A stretch of DNA of 64,000 bases from Oenanthe sinensis (taxonomy: Eukaryota > Streptophyta > Magnoliopsida > Apiales > Apiaceae), in NCBI GenBank assembly GCA_028671895.1, contig CM053801.1, positions 17,645,375-17,709,374 on the forward strand. The letters are read 5' to 3'. The notes under the pieces were generated by a model. It was not told the origin of the DNA. It searched no databases and was given only the letters and a program-made list of their open reading frames with translations. The first letter of the stretch is position 1; every line of letters starts with the position of its first letter. A program made the translations under genes and the position numbers. Shown here in pieces: positions 51,114-59,522 of the stretch.

Positions 51114-52370
51114 TTATCTGGCATTGGTTAGAACTGGTGGGTTGCCAAGTTCATTGCCAGCTTCAATGGCCACTGAGGGCTCTAGTGTGTGCATTGCCGT
51201 TTGAGGCACAGATGGAGATATTGTGACATGTTCATCTGAAAGAAAAGCAGAGAGGTCAAAGTAAAGAAGTGAACCTTCATCCATACCTTCATCAGACATG
51301 CTAGGGATGTATACATCTGTAGCTTGAGGTTCTTCTTCTACTTCTGGCTCAACCACTATCTCCTCTGTTGGATTTTTAGGGGAATTCCTTTGTTCTTCTT
51401 CAGGAACAGGTTCTTGCTCATTTTCAGAATCAGCTTCTTCCATATCTTCATTTTCATTATCAGAGCCTGATTCTTCTTCTTCTTCCATTGCTGCTGAGCT
51501 TCCAGAACCACTTGAAGTTTCAGCTTCACTGTCCTCTTTAGAGATTGATGCTTCTTCTTCTTCATCTTCATTAACCTGTCTCAGAAGAGCAACAAAATCC
51601 CTTATGGGTTCAGTCATAGGTGCAGGAGCATACCTATTTGGATAGTCAGCCTCATTCTTTAATAGCATAATTGTTCTGAACTGTAGAGAGGGTGACTCTT
51701 CCATTTGACTGTTCTGAAACAATTGAAGTTGATCAGCTTCAAGAACTTCATTTAGTACCAGCTGTAGGAATCTTGGATACAAACAGAAGTTTTCCATCTT
51801 TGCCTGATTCTTCAAGATCTCAGCCATGATCAACTTGCCAAAGTTAATTCTGTAGCCAGTAGCTACTGCATATCCAATCACCTTGTTGAACTGAGTAATG
51901 CCATGGAATCCACCTGTCTTTGGTGCAAAACCATGAGATAGGATGTTGAAGAACAGATTCCATTCCTTTGGCAGGTGATTTTTGTAAATCTTCTTTGGAA
52001 GATTTGTGTTCTCTCTGGTGCAGTGCAGGAACATGAAAAAGTTATCTAGATCTGCCTGACATGGGTCCTCCTCAAGGTTCTCAGAAGGTAGATGCAGTGC
52101 TCTATTTATGTCAGCTTCTGTGATCGGCACCCTTTGCTTCTGAAGTTTAAAAGTGAAGCTCAGGATCCCATCTGCAGACGTGTCTAAAGCAGACCTGTAT
52201 ACCTGTCTTAGAAGATTTCTATTCAAAGGAACAGAGGTAGTTAGTGCATAACTGACTATTGAATTTTCATTTAAAAATCTAGCCCAGTTACCTAAGTCCC
52301 CTGCCTCAGTCCAATCATCTACTAAAATGGATAAATAATTAGTCTTTTTAATCTCAAAATGACTCCCCAT
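51114..52370 (-). CDS. Extra ORF downstream of pol, N-terminal part (418 aa)
   Basis: It starts at MGSHFEIKKTNYLS and stops at a TAA (51114-51116) after PPVLTNAR. The first about 230 residues look like a folded domain, with ITEADINRALHLP, LFFNILSHGFAPKTGG and NKVIGYAVATGYRINFGKL; similar proteins are common in plant retroelement extra ORFs, where they are usually labelled putative plant transposon protein. Residues about 265-350 are strongly acidic (Glu/Asp/Ser-rich). The frame stays open past the TAA into the 915-residue ORF. It follows pol by 1.1 kb, so it would need its own RNA, internal initiation or splicing. The function is unknown. Confidence 0.75.
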   Translation of the reverse strand: MGSHFEIKKTNYLSILVDDWTEAGDLGNWARFLNENSIVSYALTTSVPLNRNLLRQVYRSALDTSADGILSFTFKLQKQRVPITEADINRALHLPSENLEEDPCQADLDNFFMFLHCTRENTNLPKKIYKNHLPKEWNLFFNILSHGFAPKTGGFHGITQFNKVIGYAVATGYRINFGKLIMAEILKNQAKMENFCLYPRFLQLVLNEVLEADQLQLFQNSQMEESPSLQFRTIMLLKNEADYPNRYAPAPMTEPIRDFVALLRQVNEDEEEEASISKEDSEAETSSGSGSSAAMEEEEESGSDNENEDMEEADSENEQEPVPEEEQRNSPKNPTEEIVVEPEVEEEPQATDVYIPSMSDEGMDEGSLLYFDLSAFLSDEHVTISPSVPQTAMHTLEPSVAIEAGNELGNPPVLTNAR

Positions 52371-52863
52371 TTAATCAAAAATGAAAAGTAATTTTTAATA
52401 ATTAAAAGTACTAATTAAAATCAAATAATTTTAGTAAAATTTTGAACTACAACCCTAATTTCAAAAATTACTTGAATTTTCTTAAAAATTAACAATATAA
52501 TAACTTGCTAGTAATTTTTAGCACACCTTAATTTTATTAAAATTTTTAATCGATTAAACACTATTAAACAGTAGACAAATTGTTCGAATTTTATGAAAAT
52601 GGTGAATTTTAAAACCTTGACCAAAATGTATGAGACCACTTGGAAAAGGAAGATATGGTTATGGGTATCACAAAACTGGTCTAGGATTAAAAATCGGACA
52701 ACAATTGGCCAAGATATGTTCGATTAAAAAAAATGGATCTGAGTTATTTGTTCTTGCGCCTCTAGAGTGTGTCGACTGTATGTATAATAAAAGGCAACAA
52801 AAACAATACTCAAGTATTTATAGGCGCAGCAATTCAGAAAAGAAAAAAAATTGTGAAGTGCTG

Positions 52864-52903
52864 AGTGGCGCTTGCACAGGGGTTGCCCTGTGTAGGCGCC
52901 ACT
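52864..52903. repeat. Spacer palindrome A (GGCGCC family)
   Basis: Arms AGTGGCGCTTGCACAGGG and CCCTGTGTAGGCGCCACT pair with two mismatches around a 4-base loop. The pattern is the same as palindrome 1 in the LTR. Confidence 0.9.
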
Positions 52904-52951
52904 TAACTAGCTAGCGCCACTAGAAGTGAAAAATTGACTAAGTAATTTTTG

Positions 52952-52991
52952 AGTGGCGTCTGTACAGTGGTTACACTGTGTTGGCGCCACT
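52952..52991. repeat. Spacer palindrome B (GGCGCC family)
   Basis: Outer arms AGTGGCG and CGCCACT and inner arms ACAGTG and CACTGT pair; a few central mismatches lie between them. Confidence 0.85.
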
Positions 52992-53027
52992 TGAATTTCA
53001 ACCAAGTAAAAATTCTAAGTCCATATG

Positions 53028-53064
53028 TTGCGCTTATACAGTGAGTTAGCTGTATAGGCGCCAC
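53028..53064. repeat. Spacer palindrome C (GGCGCC family)
   Basis: Arms GCGCTTATACAG and CTGTATAGGCGC pair with one G-T type mismatch. It is nearly the same as palindrome 3 in the LTR. Confidence 0.85.
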
Positions 53065-53507
53065 TTGGCACTTGGACGAATTTTCAAGTGTTCTCAAATT
53101 TTGCTACTAATTTCACAAAATATTCATTAATAACAATAATAACATTAATTGTTAAAATTATTATTATAAATAAATTATGCTTCTTATTATTTTACTTTTA
53201 TTTTAAATAAAAGAATAAATATAAATATTCATTCTTTTTATTTAAAATAATTTCAAATAATATTTAAATAAATAAGTGCCAAGAATTTATCAATTAAATA
53301 CAAGCACTTAAATATTTTTTAAGATCAAAATTAAATAAATACCAGATTAATAAATTAAGCAGGCATGCACAAGGTATTTATCTAAAATTTAATCTTAACA
53401 GCTGGAAAATGATTTTTGGTAGATAAATTCACAAGTCCTAAGAATATTGAAATTAATCAACCAGTGAATTTATCAGCTTCAAATTGAAGTTTTTGATTAC
53501 CAACTTG

Positions 53508-56129
53508 TTAGTCAGTAGAATTTAACATCCCAAGTTCACAAACCAGTCTAGTGAAAGTGATTTCATCTAATGGTTTAGTGAAGATGTCTGCTATTTGTTG
53601 CTCTGTAGGTACAAAATGTAACTCTACAGTACCATTCATGACATGCTCTCGAATGAAATGATACCTGATATCAATGTGCTTGGTCCTCGAGTGTTGAACA
53701 GGATTGTTGGTTATAGCTATGGCACTTGTGTTGTCACAGAATATTGGAATTTTGCTCAGCAACAGTCCATAGTCCTGAAGTTGGTTCCTTATCCACAGAA
53801 TTTGTGCACAGCAACTCCCAGCAGCAACATACTCAGCTTCAGCTGTCGACATTGCAACTGAGTGCTGCTTCTTGCTATACCAGGACACCAACCTTCTACC
53901 AAGGAATTGACAACTCCCTGATGTACTCTTTCTATCAATCCTACACCCTGCATAATCAGAATCTGTATAGCCAACAAGGTCAAAACCTGTATCTTTAGGG
54001 TACCAAATTCCAAGATTCAGATTTCCCTTAAGATACCTAAAAATTCGTTTAACAGCTATAAGATGTGATTCTTTAGGATCTGATTGGAACCTAGCACACA
54101 AGCATGTAGAGAACATTATATCCGGCCTACTTGCAGTAAGATAAAGTAATGAGCCGATCATACCTCTGTAGCTTGTGATGTCTACCTTCTTACCAGGCTC
54201 ATCTTTATCAAGCTTAGTGGCAGTTGCCATTGGAGTTTTAGCTGAAGATGCATCTTCAAGACCATATTTCTTCAATAATTCTTTGATGTACTTGGTCTGG
54301 CAAATGAAGATTCCATCTTTCCTTTGACTTACTTGGAGTCCAAGAAAATAGTTCAGCTCTCCCATCATGCTCATTTCATACCTACTCTGCATTAGCTTAG
54401 CAAATCTACTACACAACTGATCGTGAGTAGAACCAAATATAATATCATCTACATAGACTTGCACTAATATCATATCATTTTTATGCATTTTATGGAATAG
54501 AGTCTTATCTATGACACCTCTAGTAAAACCATTTTCAAGTAAAAATATAGATAGTGTGTCATACCATGTTCGAGGGGCTTGCTTCAGGCCATAGAGTGCT
54601 TTGAAGAGGAAGTACACAAAATCTGTAAATTCTGGATCTTCAAACCCTGGGGGTTGTTCCACATATACTTCTTCTTCCAGCTCTCCATTCAGGAATGCAC
54701 TCTTCACATCCATTTGATATACTTTAAAGTTGGAATGTGCTGCAAATGCCAAGAACATCCTGATAGCTTCAAGCCTTGCCACTGGTGCATATGTTTCATC
54801 ATAATCTATTCCTTCCTCCTGGGAATAACCTTTAGCAACCAGTCTGGCTTTGTTCCTCGTAACAATGCCATCTTCATCCAGCTTGTTTCGGAATACCCAC
54901 TTTGTGCCAATAATAGACTTGTTCTTTGGCCTGGGTACTAGTTTCCATACCTTTTGTCTCTCAAATTGATTGAGTTCTTCTTGCATGGCAAGAACCCAAT
55001 CTGGATCTTCTAGTGCTTCTTCCACTTTCTTTGGTTCTACTTCAGAGAGAAAACCAGAGAATAAACATTCATTTTGGGAAGCACGTCTTGTTTGAACTCC
55101 AGCATCTGGATCTCCAAGAATCAATTCAAAGGGGTGATCTCTACTCCACACCCTGTGTCTAGGCAGATTTGCCCTAGATGATTCAGCCTGATTTTCATTA
55201 TTGTGCTGGGTCCTGTTTGTTGATCCTTCAGTTGCTCCCCCTGAGCTGCTGCTTGGATGAGAATGAGATTCTCTGCCACTACTAGTAGTTTCTGTGAATC
55301 TTCCACTGTTTCCACTACTAGGGACAGAATCATCATTGTTGATATTCTCATTTGGAACTTGAATCTCTGTTGCAGCTTCAGGTTCTACTTCACCTCCATC
55401 TGAGTTCAAATTTTCAAACTGCAGAGTTTCAGTGTCGTCTGTTCTTTGTAGACTTGGGAGCTTTAGATCATCGAAAGTTACATTCATGCTTTCAATGACC
55501 TTTTTGTGATCAATCACATAAACCCTGTACGCCTTAGATTCCATTGAGTAGCCAAGAAATATGCCTCCATGAGCCTTGGATTCGAACTTTCCCAGATGCT
55601 CATCATCTTTCAATACGAAGCACTTTGCTCCAAACACATGAAAGTATTTCAGTGTTGGTTTCTTGTTGGCCATTAACTCATAAGAAGTCTTGTCATGTTC
55701 TTTATTGATCAGGGTACGATTTTGAGTGTAGCAAGCTGTGTTGACTGCTTCAGCCCAAAGGTATAGAGGCAACTTTGCTTCATTCAGCATTGTTCTTGCT
55801 GCTTCAACCAAAGTCCTGTTCTTCCTCTCTACCACTCCATTTTGTTGTGGAGTTCTGGGCGCTGAGAATTGTCTTGTTATTCCTTTTTCCACACAGAATT
55901 CATTCAGGATTGCATTTCTAAATTCTGTTCCATTGTCAGACCTTATTTTCCTGACAGGCAGACCAGCTTCCAACTCAAGTTTCTTTAAGTGATTGATGAT
56001 TGTTTGAGGGGCCTCATCCTTTGCGGCTAGAAACAACACCCACGTGTACTTGGAGTAGTCATCAACAATTACAAGTGCATATCTCTTCCTTGACATTGAC
56101 ATGACGTTGACTGGACCAAATAAATCCAT
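53508..56129 (-). CDS. Copia pol, integrase core, reverse transcriptase and RNase H (873 aa)
   Basis: The frame begins at MDLFGP, just after an in-frame TAA (56139-56141), and ends FTRLVCELGMLNSTD. Integrase: the D,D(35)E triad is visible as Asp2, Asp65 (RSDNGTEF) and Glu101 (NGVVERKNR), followed by the GYSMESKAYRVY region. Reverse transcriptase: KWVFRNKLDEDG, ARLVAKGYSQEEGIDYDETYAPV, MDVKSAFLNG, YGLKQAP and the catalytic YVDD (about residues 559-562). RNase H: SDYAGCRIDRKSTSGSC, STAEAEYVA, CDNTSAI, RTKHIDIRYHFIREH and ADIFTKPLD. All key residues are present, so apart from the upstream stop this half appears intact. It copies element RNA into DNA and inserts it into the genome. Confidence 0.95.
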   Translation of the reverse strand: MDLFGPVNVMSMSRKRYALVIVDDYSKYTWVLFLAAKDEAPQTIINHLKKLELEAGLPVRKIRSDNGTEFRNAILNEFCVEKGITRQFSAPRTPQQNGVVERKNRTLVEAARTMLNEAKLPLYLWAEAVNTACYTQNRTLINKEHDKTSYELMANKKPTLKYFHVFGAKCFVLKDDEHLGKFESKAHGGIFLGYSMESKAYRVYVIDHKKVIESMNVTFDDLKLPSLQRTDDTETLQFENLNSDGGEVEPEAATEIQVPNENINNDDSVPSSGNSGRFTETTSSGRESHSHPSSSSGGATEGSTNRTQHNNENQAESSRANLPRHRVWSRDHPFELILGDPDAGVQTRRASQNECLFSGFLSEVEPKKVEEALEDPDWVLAMQEELNQFERQKVWKLVPRPKNKSIIGTKWVFRNKLDEDGIVTRNKARLVAKGYSQEEGIDYDETYAPVARLEAIRMFLAFAAHSNFKVYQMDVKSAFLNGELEEEVYVEQPPGFEDPEFTDFVYFLFKALYGLKQAPRTWYDTLSIFLLENGFTRGVIDKTLFHKMHKNDMILVQVYVDDIIFGSTHDQLCSRFAKLMQSRYEMSMMGELNYFLGLQVSQRKDGIFICQTKYIKELLKKYGLEDASSAKTPMATATKLDKDEPGKKVDITSYRGMIGSLLYLTASRPDIMFSTCLCARFQSDPKESHLIAVKRIFRYLKGNLNLGIWYPKDTGFDLVGYTDSDYAGCRIDRKSTSGSCQFLGRRLVSWYSKKQHSVAMSTAEAEYVAAGSCCAQILWIRNQLQDYGLLLSKIPIFCDNTSAIAITNNPVQHSRTKHIDIRYHFIREHVMNGTVELHFVPTEQQIADIFTKPLDEITFTRLVCELGMLNSTD

Positions 56130-56138
56130 ATGCAGTAG

Positions 56139-56786
56139 TTACAGTGGTTCAGTAATGTCAGTTGAGTCTTTGCTTCGATGAGATGCTTTCTTTGACTTCC
56201 CTTTTTCACATGCTTCGCATAGCCCTTCTTGACAGAATTCCATCTCGGGCAGACCTCTAACCAATTCCCTCTTTACTAAAGAGTTCATAGTTTTAAAGTT
56301 GAGGTGAGAGAGTTTCTTGTGCCACAACCAACTGTCCTCTGTTGAAGCTTTGCTATAAAAACATTGAACTTCACCTTTGCTTGCAGAGAACAAATCAGCT
56401 ATGAAGAGGTTCCCCTTTCTCACTCCCTGAAGAGCAAGCTTCGAATCCTTCCTGCTTTGGATAGCACATCTTTCCTTCTCAAAAGTTACTTTGTATCCCT
56501 TGTCAGTGAACTGACTGATACTCAGAAGGTTGTGCTTTAATCCGTCCACAAGAGAGATGTTCTCAATGATAACATTCCCGATTTCCAGATTGCCATATCC
56601 CTTTGTGAATCCCTTACTGTTATCTCCAAAGGTCACTATCGGGCCAGCTTTCTCAACCACATCTGTTAGCAGGGCTTTGTCTCCAGTCATGTGCCTAGAA
56701 CATCCGCTGTCAAGTATCCACATGACACGCTTGTTCTTTGCTGTACCCTGCATCCACAGATTGATTACTTTTTCTTTGGCACCCAA
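56139..56786 (-). CDS. Copia pol, protease and integrase zinc-finger part (215 aa)
   Basis: It contains the aspartic protease active site in WILDSGCSRHMTG (DSG at about 27-29) and the GAG-pre-integrase zinc finger, with WLWHKKLSH supplying the two His and LCEACEKGK the two Cys. It ends in EPL followed by TAA, in the same frame as the 873-residue ORF, so a single stop cuts pol at the entry to the integrase core. The frame is open upstream without an ATG and overlaps the end of gag by about 22 bases in a different (-1) frame. It would therefore be made only as a gag fusion. Confidence 0.9.
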   Translation of the reverse strand: MGAKEKVINLWMQGTAKNKRVMWILDSGCSRHMTGDKALLTDVVEKAGPIVTFGDNSKGFTKGYGNLEIGNVIIENISLVDGLKHNLLSISQFTDKGYKVTFEKERCAIQSRKDSKLALQGVRKGNLFIADLFSASKGEVQCFYSKASTEDSWLWHKKLSHLNFKTMNSLVKRELVRGLPEMEFCQEGLCEACEKGKSKKASHRSKDSTDITEPL

Positions 56787-59233
56787 ATTTGATTGGGTCC
56801 AAGAGGCTTAGATAAGTAAAAAGATTTAGCTATAGAAATTTTCTGGTCCTTGTCTTTCTCATCGACTGAACCCTTGCCCTTTGGTTTAGCCTTGACAGAG
56901 GTGTCTTTGGGCTTAGGGACAGGGGTTTCCTTCCTAACTTTAGGAGGACTGGCAGTCTTTGCCCTAACATGCTTTCTAGTCATGTTCACATCTGTATTCA
57001 TGCAAGTACTTGATGAAGAATTCATTAAGTTAATGTATGCAGACATGATATTGAAAGCACATGGCATGCATCCTACTTTACCGCATGGTTGATGAGGAAT
57101 AGACATGGCAGGCATGGCAGGCATACTAGAAGTTCCTGTTTTAACTACTTTTATCTTATTGCATGCATGCGTAAGATGACCAGTAGACTTGCAATTATTA
57201 CAAACTTTTCTAGCATTGTTAGCACCTACCTTACCATTTCTGTTAGCTTTCTTGTTTTCATTTTTATTGCCTATTTCAATTTTAACCTGTTTCTTAGGTT
57301 GTTCAATTTTAACAGTTTTCTTAGGCATGTTCTTCTTATCTACAACCTTTTCCTTTTTCTCCTCAACAAGGAGTTCTTCTTTCATTAAGAGATCATCTTC
57401 ATTAAGGGGTTCTAAGATAAATTTCTTATAAAGGGGCTTAGCTACATCCTTCAATACATGTGGAATGTCTTGCTTCATAGGACTTTCCTCAGCAATAGAT
57501 TCTACATGCATTTTTCCAGCTTTCTTATCATAGTCAAAACCTATTCCTGTTTTCTGACCTATGACTTGTTTGTCTATAGCCTCTTTTACAAGATTCGCAG
57601 ATTTCTTATAAGCTTGAAGTTTTAACTCTAGATCAGAAATTTTACTTCTAAGAGCTGCTTCTACTTCCTGGTTGCACCTATCTCTATTCTGAAGATATTC
57701 TATTTTCTGTTTCAGATCTTCTACATTAACACATGCAAGCTCTAGTTTTTCGTTTTTAGTTTCTAACAGTTTATTCTTAAGAACTAGTTTAGCATTTTCT
57801 TCTACAGATGCTAGCATGCTTGTATGTATGTTAAACATTTCTATGCTCAGATCTTCCACAGTTTTCTTATACTCAGAATTAGACATGTCAACGGAGGAAA
57901 GAAATGATACCTTAGATGATTGAGGTGATTCCTCTGAAGAGTCTGCCATTAGTGCAAGATTTCCATAGACCTCTTCTTCATCGATGTCAGAATCATCCCA
58001 GCTCTTGCCTTCAGCTATATAAGCTCTTCCTTGATGCTTCTTCACCAGCGCATCATATTTCTGCTTTAGTTCATCGTAGGACTCCTTCCTTTCATTCCCT
58101 TGTTTTGGTTTCCGGCATTCTGTTGCAAAATGACCGGGTTCTCCACAATTGTAGCATTTAAACTTGCTTCTATCTACCATCCCTGTCTTATAGCCTCCTC
58201 TGCTGTGAGACCCTGAAGACGATCCACCTCGATTACTGCTTTTGTCCCTGGAACCACTGTAACTTGAATTACTCTTAAATTTGAACTTTGGGTTCCTTCT
58301 GAATCTGAGGTTCTTGAACTTTCCTGCCATGTAGGCCATAGTCTTGTTTTCCAGTTGTTCAAGTTCTTCTATTGAATAGAAGTCGTCTTCATCACCCGGT
58401 TGAGAATTCTCTGTGAATTCAGCTTCTAAGATTTCTTCTTTCTCGACTGCAGGTGCTTCTTTGTTGGTCTCTTTCACAGCAATGTCCTTGGCTACTAGAG
58501 CTGTCGTCTTCAACAGTGCAGAATTCTTATTGTCCACTGTACCTGAGCCATAAATGATTTGTCGCTGCTCTTGCTCCATCTCATGAGTCTTGAGCTTTCC
58601 GTATAGCATTTCAATGGACATTTCATTTATATCACTTCTCTCTCTGATGGCAGAGATTTTGTGCTCTAGGTGTGCTGGCAGTGTCAACATAAACTTTCTG
58701 TTGATCTCCCTACGTGTGTAGGTCTTCCCATGTAGAGACAAGTCATTTAGCAATTTGTTGTATCTCTCGAAAACCTGAGTGATACTTTCTCCAGGTAATG
58801 ACTTGAATGCTTCATATTGGGAGGTAAGAATGTCTAGCCTGTTTTCCTTCACTTCAGCTGTACCCTCCATCAACAGATCAATCGTGTCCCACATCTGTTT
58901 GGCACTGGTGCAATTTATCACCTGATTTAGCATAGTTGTGTCCAAAGAATCCATCAAGATGCATTGTAGATGATTGTCCCATGCTACTTTCTCTTTGTCA
59001 GTGTCAGTAAATTCTGATGGTTCCTTTGGGGTAAACCCTTGAGGAATCCGAACGCCATCTTCTGAAACTGTCTCTGGTGTAAGCTTTTGAGGAACATAGG
59101 GGCCATTTTCAAGAATCCCAAGATATTGAGAATTACTAGTCTTGATGAAAATGGTCATCTTCTTTTTCCACAAAATGTATTCATTTTTGTCGAAGGTGGG
59201 AATTTTGATACTGCTTAATTTTTGGGTACTCAT
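56765..59233 (-). CDS. Copia gag polyprotein, long form with two zinc knuckles (822 aa)
   Basis: Starts MSTQKLSSIKIPTFDKNEY and ends GPNQIWVPKKK. The N-terminal part is a Copia gag (UBN2-type) domain with LWKKKMTIFI, AKQMWDTIDLLMEG and SLPGESITQVFERYNKLLNDL. A first CCHC knuckle, CYNCGEPGHFATEC, lies at residues 360-373, preceded by an RGGSSSGSHSRGG basic linker. A second, CNNCKSTGHLTHAC, lies at 678-691. Coiled-coil-like Lys/Glu-rich sequence lies between them (about 440-560). Gag coats and packages element RNA. The length, about twice that of small Copia gags, fits the SIRE/Maximus lineage. No internal stop is present. The ATG lies about 290 bp from the 5' LTR. Confidence 0.93.
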   Translation of the reverse strand: MSTQKLSSIKIPTFDKNEYILWKKKMTIFIKTSNSQYLGILENGPYVPQKLTPETVSEDGVRIPQGFTPKEPSEFTDTDKEKVAWDNHLQCILMDSLDTTMLNQVINCTSAKQMWDTIDLLMEGTAEVKENRLDILTSQYEAFKSLPGESITQVFERYNKLLNDLSLHGKTYTRREINRKFMLTLPAHLEHKISAIRERSDINEMSIEMLYGKLKTHEMEQEQRQIIYGSGTVDNKNSALLKTTALVAKDIAVKETNKEAPAVEKEEILEAEFTENSQPGDEDDFYSIEELEQLENKTMAYMAGKFKNLRFRRNPKFKFKSNSSYSGSRDKSSNRGGSSSGSHSRGGYKTGMVDRSKFKCYNCGEPGHFATECRKPKQGNERKESYDELKQKYDALVKKHQGRAYIAEGKSWDDSDIDEEEVYGNLALMADSSEESPQSSKVSFLSSVDMSNSEYKKTVEDLSIEMFNIHTSMLASVEENAKLVLKNKLLETKNEKLELACVNVEDLKQKIEYLQNRDRCNQEVEAALRSKISDLELKLQAYKKSANLVKEAIDKQVIGQKTGIGFDYDKKAGKMHVESIAEESPMKQDIPHVLKDVAKPLYKKFILEPLNEDDLLMKEELLVEEKKEKVVDKKNMPKKTVKIEQPKKQVKIEIGNKNENKKANRNGKVGANNARKVCNNCKSTGHLTHACNKIKVVKTGTSSMPAMPAMSIPHQPCGKVGCMPCAFNIMSAYINLMNSSSSTCMNTDVNMTRKHVRAKTASPPKVRKETPVPKPKDTSVKAKPKGKGSVDEKDKDQKISIAKSFYLSKPLGPNQIWVPKKK

Positions 59234-59508
59234 GGTTGTTAAGAATTTTAAATCTTAAGAAATAATTAATTTCTCAAAAATTAAAATCAATTCAAATAAA
59301 AAATTAAATATTGAGAATTTAATTTTAATTCGAATTCTTGATGATTGATAGCTTTTTTAAAATTTAGTGAATTTAAAATCAATGAAAAATTCGAAATTGA
59401 ATTTTCTTTTAAAAATAAAAGAAAATTCAAGATAAATTTTTCTAGATCTAAAAATGCACTTTTTAGAAAAACTATTTTTGGATCTTGATTTGTAAAGTCA
59501 ATCAACAA

Positions 59509-59520
59509 GCTCTGATACCA
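59509..59520 (-). other. Primer binding site (initiator-Met tRNA)
   Basis: The minus strand reads TTGGTATCAGAGC just inside the 5' LTR, the usual plant Copia primer site complementary to the 3' end of initiator methionine tRNA. Confidence 0.92.
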
Positions 59521-59522
59521 AT

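Larger units (their letters stand above)
52371..53507 (-). other. Spacer between pol and the extra ORF, with three hairpin repeats
   Basis: It is mostly AT-rich and non-coding but carries a GC-rich island at about 52750-53090 with three palindromes of the LTR family. The island is the likely site of any signal for expressing the downstream ORF. Confidence 0.7.

Noticed and set aside
52864..53064. Regularly spaced palindromic repeats resembling a CRISPR array
   Set aside because: There are only three units, the arms vary, the spacing is uneven, and the setting is a plant retrotransposon.
53643..55992. Plus-strand open frames opposite pol
   Set aside because: Antisense shadows; the minus strand has all Copia motifs.
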